Of a stretch of 59,749 nucleotides of DNA, positions 20,699 through 28,377 are shown one piece after another. Numbering within the stretch: the stretch's first letter is position 1; each line of letters begins with the position of its first letter. The stretch is from JBLHLB01 sp047618505. GTDB lineage: Bacteria > Planctomycetota > UBA1135 > GCA-002686595. Where the stretch lies: NCBI GenBank assembly GCA_047618505.1, contig JBLHLB010000002.1, forward strand, positions 1-59,749, in the 5' to 3' direction. The translations under genes were made by a program, and so were the position numbers. A model generated the notes under the pieces. It saw only the letters and a list, made by a program, of their open reading frames with translations. It was not told the origin of the DNA and searched no databases.

Positions 20699-21973
20699 GT
20701 GCCGATTTATCAATACAAGGCCTATGCACCAGGTGGTGCGACTAAGACTGGGGTCGTTGATGCGGATACTCCGCGCGCGGCTCGGAATCAGTTGAGGCGA
20801 GAGCATTTGCTGGTGAGCGAGCTGCGTGAGTCTGGGTCCAAGTCTCGACGCTCGAAACAAGCCAAGCGCAGCAGGGCTGCCGGCAAGGGGCCGTCGATCT
20901 CGGAACGACTTCAGAACATGCGGACGACGCCGTCCGGGCCGAAGGGCAAAGACCTTGAGATCGTGTCGGCGATCACGCGTCAAATGGGCACGCTGTTGGG
21001 CGCTGGTATTCCGATGGCGGAGGCCCTGGACGCGATTATCGACCAGGCAGAATCACGTCGCATCGAGACGATCTTTCGGGAAATCCGAGAGCGAATCACC
21101 TCCGGTGTTTCCCTAGGCGATGCGCTCGCGGACTACCCGTCGCTCTTTAGCAACCTCTACGTGAACATGGTCAAGGCCGGGGAGGCGACTGGCCAAGTGG
21201 ACAGTGTCCTGAGCCGCCTGGCGGATTTCCTGCAGAGCCAGCGCGCCCTGCAACGGAAGGTCATTTCCGCACTGACCTACCCCGCCATGATGATCACGAT
21301 CGGCATGTTGGTGGTGGCCATCCTGATGACCGTGGTCGTGCCGAAGATCACCGACATGATCCGGGACACGGGCAAGGAGATGCCTGGTCCTACCCAGGTT
21401 CTGATCGGTGTCTCCACGGTGTTCAAGAACTACTGGTGGGCCCTGGCGCTGTTCTTTGGGCTGCTTTCCTATGCGATCGAGCGCATCTACAAGACCGACC
21501 GGGGACATCTCGCCATCGATCGCGCTCTGTTGAAAATGCCCGTCATTGGAGAGCTCCTACGCAAGTCGGCTGTGGCGCGCTTCACCCGCACGCTTGCTAC
21601 GCTCCTTGAGAGTGGCGTTGCAGCGGTCCAGAGCCTCGAAATCACCCGCAAGGTCGTGGGCAACCGCGTCATCGCCGATGCCACCGAGCACATCCGAGTA
21701 CGGATTCTCGAGGGTACCGATATTGCGACCCCCCTAAAGCAGAGCGGTGCCTTCCCCTCGGTTGTGGGCTATATGGTCGCTGTAGGCGAGCAGTCCGGCG
21801 AACTCGAAAAGATGCTCGATCGTATTGCAGACGCCTATGATGAGGAAATCGAAGTCGTCACAGAGCGTGTCACCACCATCCTAGAGCCCCTGATGATCGT
21901 CAGCCTGGCGGTCGTCGTTGGCTTCATCGTTTGGGCCATCGTCCTTCCGATCCTTCAAATCGGCACGATCTAA
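20699..21973 (+). CDS. gspF: Type II secretion inner-membrane platform protein GspF
   Basis: This 424-residue protein starts at GTG 20699 (MPIYQYKAYAPGG, the family's usual opening). It has two T2SSF domains. The first (about 95-215) contains RQMGTLLGAGIPMAEALDAI and a membrane segment around 190-215. The second (about 295-415) contains FTRTLATLLESGVAAVQSLE, and a C-terminal membrane segment ends IVLPILQIGTI. It couples the GspE ATPase to pseudopilin polymerisation. Confidence 0.96.
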   Translation: MPIYQYKAYAPGGATKTGVVDADTPRAARNQLRREHLLVSELRESGSKSRRSKQAKRSRAAGKGPSISERLQNMRTTPSGPKGKDLEIVSAITRQMGTLLGAGIPMAEALDAIIDQAESRRIETIFREIRERITSGVSLGDALADYPSLFSNLYVNMVKAGEATGQVDSVLSRLADFLQSQRALQRKVISALTYPAMMITIGMLVVAILMTVVVPKITDMIRDTGKEMPGPTQVLIGVSTVFKNYWWALALFFGLLSYAIERIYKTDRGHLAIDRALLKMPVIGELLRKSAVARFTRTLATLLESGVAAVQSLEITRKVVGNRVIADATEHIRVRILEGTDIATPLKQSGAFPSVVGYMVAVGEQSGELEKMLDRIADAYDEEIEVVTERVTTILEPLMIVSLAVVVGFIVWAIVLPILQIGTI

Positions 21974-22076
21974 GAGCCCTAGGGAATTCTCCTAGTCCCC
22001 TATCGTAGGGATACGGGCGCTGACTCCCACGCCGGGGAGCCCAGACCTCGATCCGCGCCTCAACACACACGAACCA

Positions 22077-22520
22077 ATGAATACTACACGTCTCAAGCGC
22101 CGCTCCGGTAAAGAGGGTTTCTCCCTGGCCGAGTTGATGGTGGTCATCGTCATCATCGGCCTGCTCGCCACGGTTGTACTTCCGAACGTTTGGAAGAGCC
22201 TTTTTAAGGCGAAGAGGGGTGTTGCCGCGACCAGCATTAGCGCCCTTAGGTTTGCGGCCGAAAGCTACGCACGGGACAAGGGCTCTTGGCCTGACTCACT
22301 TGAGCAACTCGTCGAGAGGGATTCGGACGGATTGGCTTACCTACAGCAATCGCAAGTCCCGAAGGATCCCTGGGGCAACGAGTTCCTGTATGAGAAGCCC
22401 CGTGCAGGAGAAAGCCTCCCGAGTATCTTTACCTATGGCGCAGATGGCGCCCCCGGAGGTGAAGGCCAGGACGGAGACATCACACTCCAGGATGTAATCG
22501 ACGGTAACGTGGACGGCTAA
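22077..22520 (+). CDS. gspG: Major pseudopilin GspG
   Basis: This 147-residue protein has a class III signal cut site, KEG before FSLAELMVVIVIIG, with Glu5 of the mature protein. The C-terminal half carries the GspG features DPWGNEFLY and a late Gly/Asp-rich loop (TYGADGAPGGEGQDGDI) resembling the conserved calcium-binding site. It polymerises into the pseudopilus after cleavage by a prepilin peptidase, which is not encoded in this window. Two small hairpins, CTAGG/CCTAG and CCCTA-TCG-TAGGG, lie between gspF and this gene. Confidence 0.95.
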   Translation: MNTTRLKRRSGKEGFSLAELMVVIVIIGLLATVVLPNVWKSLFKAKRGVAATSISALRFAAESYARDKGSWPDSLEQLVERDSDGLAYLQQSQVPKDPWGNEFLYEKPRAGESLPSIFTYGADGAPGGEGQDGDITLQDVIDGNVDG

Positions 22521-22546
22521 CCCGCGGAAGACCCCGGGAACCCACA

Positions 22547-23143
22547 ATGATCGTCACGAACACCACTCCAAAGCGCGGCCAGGGTCTCGGCAAAGAGCAG
22601 CCGCAGGCTAGCGGTTTCACCTTGGCTGAACTCCTGGTGGTGGTGGTAATCATGGGCATGATGTCGAGCATCGCCGTGTTCTCATGGCAAAAGATGCTCC
22701 CCGACCAAGCGCTGAACTCCGGCGTCAGCGCTTTGACGGACACGATCTACGGGGCACGCAACGAAGCGATTGCTCGCTCGCGCAGATTCGAGATTCACTA
22801 CGACATTGATTCCAGCAGCTATTGGATCGTCACCCCCTACCGCGCTGATGGCGGGGGTCCGGCCCACTCAGACCAGGAATTGCGACTCATCACTGACCTG
22901 AGGCATCTCGCGGATAGAGGCATCGAACTCGTTTCCGTCACGATCGACGACAAGGAGTATTTTGATGGCGAGGTCTACGTACGCTTCAGCCCACTGGGTT
23001 CCACTTCTCACCACACGATCGTTCTTGAGCACACGAGTGCAGACAAGACCTACACGATTGAGGTCTTGGCGCTGACCGGCGATGTGCGATTCCATGAAGG
23101 CTACTGGAAGCGCAACTTGGTTGATGACAGGGACTTTGACTGA
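22547..23143 (+). CDS. gspH: Minor pseudopilin GspH
   Basis: This 198-residue protein has a leader ending SG before FTLAELLVVVVIMG, then a hydrophobic helix and the GspH-type segment LTDTIYGARNEAIARSRRFEI. It starts 26 bases after gspG and its stop overlaps the next start by one base (TGATG). It probably forms part of the pseudopilus tip region. Identification as H rests on this motif and on its place between G and I. Confidence 0.85.
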   Translation: MIVTNTTPKRGQGLGKEQPQASGFTLAELLVVVVIMGMMSSIAVFSWQKMLPDQALNSGVSALTDTIYGARNEAIARSRRFEIHYDIDSSSYWIVTPYRADGGGPAHSDQELRLITDLRHLADRGIELVSVTIDDKEYFDGEVYVRFSPLGSTSHHTIVLEHTSADKTYTIEVLALTGDVRFHEGYWKRNLVDDRDFD

Positions 23144-23778
23144 TGATCAAGCCTCCTAGGAATCAGAACCGCCCCGGGGAGCAAAGTGGCTTCACCTTGG
23201 CCGAGGTCGCGGTGACCCTTGTGATCGTGAGCATCACGCTGATCTTCGTCCTCCAGGGATTGGCCCAGGCTCGACTGACGGCCTTCTACACCACCGACCG
23301 CAAGATTGCCCGTCAGCTAGCCCTTGAAACCCTCAGTCAGATCGAGTCCGGCCTCTACTGGGAAGACGTCCAAGAATCCGGTGACAAGCTCGTGGGCACC
23401 TATGCTGAAGAGGGCTACGAGTCCTTCGAGTACGAAGTTCTCTTTGGCGAAGAGGACGACTTCCGTATGTCCCCCCAGGGCCTGGACAACAACGAGTACA
23501 GCGGCTTTGACTCCTGGTCGCGAGACAGAGACTCTGATCGCGATGGGGTCTCCGATAGCGAAGAGATTGGAGGCAGCGACGAGGACGAAGAGGAAATCGC
23601 GGAGCCCTATGAGGTGGTGCGAATCCAGGTGATGTTCCCCACCCTCGGCATGCCTGATGTGACGAACACGATTGTGCTAGAGCGCTGGATCACCTGGAAG
23701 CTCGTCTACGGCGAGGATGAAGACGAGGAAGGCGAAGACGGCAACGAAGACAGCCCCTCCGGAGGGGATTCAAGGTGA
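23143..23778 (+). CDS. gspI: Minor pseudopilin GspI-like with an acidic calcium-site motif
   Basis: This 211-residue protein has the prepilin cut site SG before FTLAEVAVTLVIVS and, after the helix, KIARQLALETLSQIESG, typical of GspI. Unlike usual GspI proteins (about 120 residues) it is extended by a very acidic region. That region includes the thrombospondin-3-like stretch DSDRDGVSDSEE (residues 130-141) and a second Glu/Asp-rich stretch near the C-terminus. It overlaps gspJ by 4 bases. Assignment as I is by position and the N-terminal half. Confidence 0.8.
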   Translation: MIKPPRNQNRPGEQSGFTLAEVAVTLVIVSITLIFVLQGLAQARLTAFYTTDRKIARQLALETLSQIESGLYWEDVQESGDKLVGTYAEEGYESFEYEVLFGEEDDFRMSPQGLDNNEYSGFDSWSRDRDSDRDGVSDSEEIGGSDEDEEEIAEPYEVVRIQVMFPTLGMPDVTNTIVLERWITWKLVYGEDEDEEGEDGNEDSPSGGDSR

Positions 23779-24734
23779 TGGTTCAGCCCACCAGGCTCAA
23801 CTCCAATCAGCCCTCGGGACTGGCCGGACGCCGCCACGGACGCGCCGGATTCACCCTGATGGAAATCCTGCTGACCCTGCTTTTGATGGCCGGCATCATG
23901 CTTGCCATCACAGAGATCCTGACTCGCGCGCGACAGATTCGCGACCAGATCCACAACATGCAGGAACGACAGCTTGTCGGACCGGCGATCCTGGATCTGA
24001 TCGAACACGACATCCGCGCCATGTTCATCTACAACCGGAACCCTAATGATCTGCTGCGTATCGAAAATCGAGTGCTGTCCGGTCTAGACGCGGACAAGCT
24101 CGACTTCGTCGCCTCGACCGACTCCATGGTCCCCTTCCGGCGCCACGAGGGCGAGGACTTCCGCCACGCTGACATCAACGAGGTCGGTTACCGGCTGCGG
24201 GTCTCCCCGGACTCCGATGACTTCCTGGAAATCTATCGACGCGAGGACTTTGGAGTCGACGAAGAAGCCATGCAGGGAGGCAGCTTCACCCTGCTCCACG
24301 ATCGCGTCAAAGGCTTCGATATCCAGGTCTACGACGAAGACGGACCCGACGCCGAACCCATTGAAGAATGGGGCGAGGAAGGCGGCGATGAGGAACACCA
24401 GGGACTTCCCCTGCGGATTGAAATCAGCCTGACGCTCGAGCTGAATCCTCGCCTGATCAATCAGACCAGCAACAGGGATGTGCGCGAGATGACCTATGTG
24501 CGCACGATTCGATTGCCGGAGAGCCTGCTCTTGGCATTCCAAGTCCAACCCGTCCCCGCGATTCCCGTACCGGCCTCACCCAATACGACAGAGGTCGGAG
24601 GACCGGCAGGCGCGGACGGACTTGATGCGGGTGGAGACCTTGGTGGCGGCGATGGTGGCGCCGGAAGAGGAGATGGTGGAGGCCTGCCCTTCGATCTCGG
24701 CGGTGGCGGTGGCGGTGGTAGTTTCGGCGGCTAA
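23775..24734 (+). CDS. gspJ: Minor pseudopilin GspJ-like with glycine-rich tail
   Basis: This 319-residue protein has the prepilin motif AG before FTLMEILLTLLLMAG, then a GspJ-like globular part (about 45-255). The last 45 or so residues are almost only Gly, Asp and Ala (GGGDGG, GGGGGGGSFGG), which is not a normal GspJ feature. It closes the gsp cluster. GspC, K, L, M and a prepilin peptidase are not present alongside. Confidence 0.82.
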   Translation: MMVQPTRLNSNQPSGLAGRRHGRAGFTLMEILLTLLLMAGIMLAITEILTRARQIRDQIHNMQERQLVGPAILDLIEHDIRAMFIYNRNPNDLLRIENRVLSGLDADKLDFVASTDSMVPFRRHEGEDFRHADINEVGYRLRVSPDSDDFLEIYRREDFGVDEEAMQGGSFTLLHDRVKGFDIQVYDEDGPDAEPIEEWGEEGGDEEHQGLPLRIEISLTLELNPRLINQTSNRDVREMTYVRTIRLPESLLLAFQVQPVPAIPVPASPNTTEVGGPAGADGLDAGGDLGGGDGGAGRGDGGGLPFDLGGGGGGGSFGG

Positions 24735-24740
24735 GTGAGA

Positions 24741-24754
24741 CAGGTAGCGACCTG
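24741..24754. terminator. Hairpin between convergent gspJ and the phosphatase-superfamily gene
   Basis: CAGGT-AGCG-ACCTG is a perfect 5-bp stem, and a larger GCGAC/GTCGC pairing overlaps it. It lies in a 57-base convergent gap and could act for both strands. Confidence 0.35.
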
Positions 24755-24791
24755 CCTTACCGGTGTCGCCTGCTCGGCTCCCGGGCACCCC

Positions 24792-26624
24792 TTAGGGCAG
24801 TACGGGAACGGGCAAGGTCAAGGCCTCGCTCCCGAAGGCATCGCCCGCAGTTGAGCTGGCGCTGTCAGTGTAGCCCAGTCCATTCAACTGCGAACGCATC
24901 CCATCGTTCGTCTGTACCTCGGCCTGTCCTCGCCTAGCCAGCAGCCGCCCGTAGGCATTCTGGTAGCGCCTGAAGGCGGCGTCGGCGCCCGGATCACTAA
25001 AGTCCCTCGAGTAGCGCTCAATGGGCTCGCCCGGGTGTTCCACCAGGTCGATCCAGAGCAACTCCTCCTGTCTCACCTCGCGACCGCGGGTGGCGCGCAC
25101 CTGTGCAGACTGGGCTGGAGTTGCGCCGGCTACCGCTTCGATCCATAGGACGCGCCGCAGAATCTTGAGGTCCCCATCGCGCCAAGTCTCCAGCAGTCGC
25201 ACCTGTCGAACCTCGACCTGTGCGGTCGCCTGACCGTCCTCGCCGCGCAGGGTCAGGGCCGCGGGGACGAGCTGAACGAAGCGACCGAGCACGGGCTCGC
25301 CAGGAACCTCCTCCGCCGAACCCTCAGCTTCATTTGTAGATGCCCGCATGCGAGCGAGGAGCGAGCCCCAGGGGCGCGAAGCATCCCGCTCACGCCCAAG
25401 TCCGAGCACGTCTAGGATCGTCGGCACGACCTGCACCAAGGAGGCGGTCCCCGGCACCCGGGCACCGGCGGGTAGCACACCGGGCAGGCGCATCATCATC
25501 GGCACAGCCACCACTTCCTCGTATAGCGTCCGCCGATGCCCCAGGCCCCGGTGTTCGAAGAACTCATCGCCGTGGTCTGCCACGACGATGACCAGGGTGT
25601 CCTCAGCCAAGCCCAGCTCCTCCAGTCGCGCCAGGATCCTCCCCACACCGGCATCGGTCCAGGCCAACTCGCCTTCGTAGCCAGCCCAGATGTTCTCGAG
25701 ACCGCGCTGGTCAACAACCTGCGTCCGCTCGCCAAAGTCACCGCTGGGATTCGGAACACTGAGGGCCTGGTTCTGCATGAAATCATCCCAGAGCCCGGGG
25801 CTCGCACCCTCAAAATCCGGGTCGAATCGCGAACCATAGGGCTCCGGCGCCACGTGATCGAAGTGCGGATCAAAGAGGTGCGCAAACACAAAGAAGGGTT
25901 GCTCCGCCGTTGCTCCGCGCTCCAGTTCCTCAATAACACGCCCTACAACCACATCCGTGCTGACATCGCCGTGGGACTCCCTCTGAAGTGCGGTCTCTGC
26001 GGCCACCTGTTGCCCCCTGGCCTGCGTGACGCGGTTCCTGTCGCCAGTTCCTATTGCGGCGTCCATTCGGCGACGCATCTCCGCTGCCCGCTCCGAGGCC
26101 GAAGTCAGGGCTTCACCGTAGCAGGCTTCATAGCGATCAAAGCCTCGGTCAAATCCGAACTGCGGCTCCAGGTAGGGCCCCGTGAAGAATCCCGCCGTTC
26201 GATAGCCAGCCTTCGAAAGACTCTCAGCGATCGGAACCAAGCCCGGGCTCGGCCGGTGGTGATCCAGGTCCACCGCGTGCACGAGTTCGGGCTCTCCGGT
26301 CATCAAGGACCAATGGGAGGGCAGGGTCCAGGAAGTGGTTGAGTAGGCCTCCTCAAAGAGCACGCCCTCGGAGGCAAGACGATCAAGCTCCGGCGAGGTC
26401 GGCGTCCCCGGCGCATGGATCGCTTCGTGGCCGTAGACCGACAATAGATCGCGTCGCGTGCTGTCCAGGGAGATCAGGAGGACGTTAGGGCCGTCCACTG
26501 CAACGGGATCCTTTGCCCCGCCGCAGCTCAGAAACGAACCCGCGGAAAGCAAGGCCAGGAAGCCCCCCCACGCAACTCGCGCTGGAGTCATCCCCTTCGG
26601 CAGATTGCCCAAGCTCCCCCTCAT
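24792..26624 (-). CDS. Sulfatase-like alkaline-phosphatase-superfamily lipoprotein with Thr at the nucleophile position
   Basis: This 610-residue protein has a lipoprotein signal ending FLSC (Cys34). Metal-site elements are LLISLDSTRRD (Asp54) and VVADHGDEFFEH. The active-site segment reads TLPSHWSLMTG (Thr100), where true sulfatases have C/S-x-P-S-R. The formylglycine precursor and the Arg are therefore absent. A Thr nucleophile is known in phosphoglycerol and phosphoethanolamine transferases of this superfamily, so a phospho-transfer or phosphodiester role is more likely than sulfate ester hydrolysis. The start overlaps the serS stop (ATGA); ATG 26591 is an alternative with a more compact signal peptide. 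Confidence 0.85.
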   Translation of the reverse strand: MRGSLGNLPKGMTPARVAWGGFLALLSAGSFLSCGGAKDPVAVDGPNVLLISLDSTRRDLLSVYGHEAIHAPGTPTSPELDRLASEGVLFEEAYSTTSWTLPSHWSLMTGEPELVHAVDLDHHRPSPGLVPIAESLSKAGYRTAGFFTGPYLEPQFGFDRGFDRYEACYGEALTSASERAAEMRRRMDAAIGTGDRNRVTQARGQQVAAETALQRESHGDVSTDVVVGRVIEELERGATAEQPFFVFAHLFDPHFDHVAPEPYGSRFDPDFEGASPGLWDDFMQNQALSVPNPSGDFGERTQVVDQRGLENIWAGYEGELAWTDAGVGRILARLEELGLAEDTLVIVVADHGDEFFEHRGLGHRRTLYEEVVAVPMMMRLPGVLPAGARVPGTASLVQVVPTILDVLGLGRERDASRPWGSLLARMRASTNEAEGSAEEVPGEPVLGRFVQLVPAALTLRGEDGQATAQVEVRQVRLLETWRDGDLKILRRVLWIEAVAGATPAQSAQVRATRGREVRQEELLWIDLVEHPGEPIERYSRDFSDPGADAAFRRYQNAYGRLLARRGQAEVQTNDGMRSQLNGLGYTDSASSTAGDAFGSEALTLPVPVLP

Positions 26625-27907
26625 TGGTCGCGGATGTCGCGCCCGATGAGATCGCGACCGCCCATGTAGCTTTGCAACGCCTCAGGAACCTTGACGCGTC
26701 CGTCCGCGACTTGGTGGTTCTCCAGCAGGGCGATCAGGATGCGCGTACTCGCCGCAACGGTATTGTTCAGGGTGTGGCAGTGGCGCACCTTCCCATCCTC
26801 CCCGCGGTAGCGCAGGTCCAAGCGACGGGACTGATAGTCATAGAAGCGCGAGGCACTGTGGGTTTCCCCATAGCCATCGCGGCCCGGCATCCAGGTTTCG
26901 ATATCGAACTTCTGCACGTGGGGCACGCCCAGGTCGCCGCCGCAGACATTGACGACGCGATAGGGCAAATCGAAGGCCTGCAACACCTCTTCGGAGTTCT
27001 GCAGGATTGCCGCGTGATGCTCGATGGAGCGGTCGATTTCGGCCACGTCGATCACGACCTGTTCGATTTTCTGGAACTGGTGCACGCGATAGATCCCGCG
27101 CGTGTCCTTGCCGTAGGTGCCCGCCTCGCGGCGATAGCAGGTGGTCTGGGCCACATAGCGCTTCGGCAGGTCCTCGTGGGAAAGGATCGATCCCGCGTGT
27201 AACGCCGTGATCGGAACTTCTGAGGTGCCGGCCAGATAGAGATCGTCACGGTCGTCCGTGCGATAGGTCTGGTCCTCGCCACCGGGAAAATACCCCGTGC
27301 CCAGAAGCGGCTCTCGACGAACCAACATGGGCACGTGCAACAGCTCGAACCCCTTGGCCAACATGTGGTCCATGCAGAAGCACATGATGGCGCGCTCAAG
27401 CAGAGCCATGTCACCGAGGAGGACGAAGTTCCGGCTCCCCGCCAGGCGCGCGCCCGCTTCGATATCGAGCCATCCCTGGCGCGTTCCGATATCGATGTGG
27501 TCCAGAGGTTCGAAGTCAAACACCGGCGGTGTCCCCATCTTGCGCAGCTCGACGTTGTCCTGGTCGCTCTTGCCCTCGGGTACCGCTTCGTCGGGGATGT
27601 TGGGGACCTGGATATGCAGCTCGTGCAGCTCGGTCTCCACCACACCAACGCGTTCCTCTAGGGCCTTCAACTCCACCTTGAGAGTCTTCTGCTCCTCCAG
27701 GAGCTTAGCGCGTTCCTCCGGCGTGGCCTTCGCGATCGCCTTGCCGGCGGACTTCTGCTGAGAGCGTAGCTCGTCCACGCGCTGCCCCACGCCTCGCCGC
27801 TCTGTATCAAGTTCGAGCAAACGGTCGATGTCCACCGCGATACGCTTCTTGGCGGCACCGCTCTTCACGAGGTCGGGATTGTCCCGAATGGTCTTCAGAT
27901 CGAGCAA
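26621..27907 (-). CDS. serS: Seryl-tRNA synthetase
   Basis: This 428-residue class II synthetase charges tRNA-Ser and tRNA-Sec. The N-terminal coiled-coil arm (about 30-105) is followed by the catalytic core with motif 2 (CYRREAGTYGKDTRG) and the C-terminal motif 3 region. The start codon is TTG at 27907, preceded by a strong AGGAG 7 bases upstream, and gives the usual LLDLKTIRDNPD opening. It is translationally coupled to the downstream sulfatase-like gene by a 4-base overlap, an unusual pairing with no obvious functional link. Confidence 0.97.
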   Translation of the reverse strand: MLDLKTIRDNPDLVKSGAAKKRIAVDIDRLLELDTERRGVGQRVDELRSQQKSAGKAIAKATPEERAKLLEEQKTLKVELKALEERVGVVETELHELHIQVPNIPDEAVPEGKSDQDNVELRKMGTPPVFDFEPLDHIDIGTRQGWLDIEAGARLAGSRNFVLLGDMALLERAIMCFCMDHMLAKGFELLHVPMLVRREPLLGTGYFPGGEDQTYRTDDRDDLYLAGTSEVPITALHAGSILSHEDLPKRYVAQTTCYRREAGTYGKDTRGIYRVHQFQKIEQVVIDVAEIDRSIEHHAAILQNSEEVLQAFDLPYRVVNVCGGDLGVPHVQKFDIETWMPGRDGYGETHSASRFYDYQSRRLDLRYRGEDGKVRHCHTLNNTVAASTRILIALLENHQVADGRVKVPEALQSYMGGRDLIGRDIRDQ

Positions 27908-28050
27908 GATCGGCTCCTAGTCGCGGCCCGCTGGCCGCCTACAGTGTGTCGCCCAAAGGGCTGACGGATGGGAAAGCCCCGGTGCTACGTACACCGGGAC
28001 CAATAAGTTTGTGGGCTGGGCGTGCCGGCGCAGGAACCGCCAGGCGGACC
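27908..28050. other. serS leader region
   Basis: This interval contains the serS ribosome-binding site and a hairpin CCCGGTG / CACCGGG (27978-27984, 27992-27998). No clear T-box features such as a T-box core sequence were recognised. Repeat elements begin at its right edge. Confidence 0.4.
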
Positions 28051-28215
28051 CTAGCAGCCCGTTGAAAAACAGCGCGCTCTGGGTTGGCTGTCACGGATCG
28101 TCTGGCAAGGCACCAGGTTTCCCGCATAGTGAACGCTATTCGGGGGTTCTAGTAACGCAGCTAGGCGATGCGTGGGGGCCGAGCGAGGAAGCGCTGTTAT
28201 TGAATGGGCCGCTAG
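28051..28215. mobile_element. CTAG-bounded inverted-repeat element A
   Basis: The left end is CTAGCAGCCCGTTGAAAAAC and the right end is a diverged inverted copy (GTTATTGAATGGGCCGCTAG). Its 165 bases share interior blocks with element R1 in the same orientation. It shares its final CTAG with element B, which is inverted relative to it. No open reading frame with protein features is present. Confidence 0.75.
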
Positions 28216-28377
28216 CAGCCCGTTGAAAAACAGCAACTCCTCGCTCGGCCCCCACAAATCGCCTGGCTGCGTTGTCGGAACCACCCGTGTAGGTACAGCT
28301 ACGCGGAGAACCCGATGCCTTGCCAGGCAATTTGTGGAGACCAACCGAGAAGCTGCTGTTTTTCAACGGACTGCTAG
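28212..28377. mobile_element. CTAG-bounded inverted-repeat element B
   Basis: The ends CTAGCAGCCCGTTGAAAAAC (left) and GTTTTTCAACGGACTGCTAG (right) are near-perfect inverted repeats, 25 of 27 over the wider end. The interior is an inverted copy of element A: 18 bases at 28172-28189 are exactly complementary to 28238-28255. The rightmost CTAG supplies the TAG stop of the neighbouring secreted-protein gene. Confidence 0.78.

Noticed and set aside
28051..28377. Transposase gene within the repeat elements
   Set aside because: No frame over the elements encodes a DDE or other transposase motif; all are short and low-complexity.
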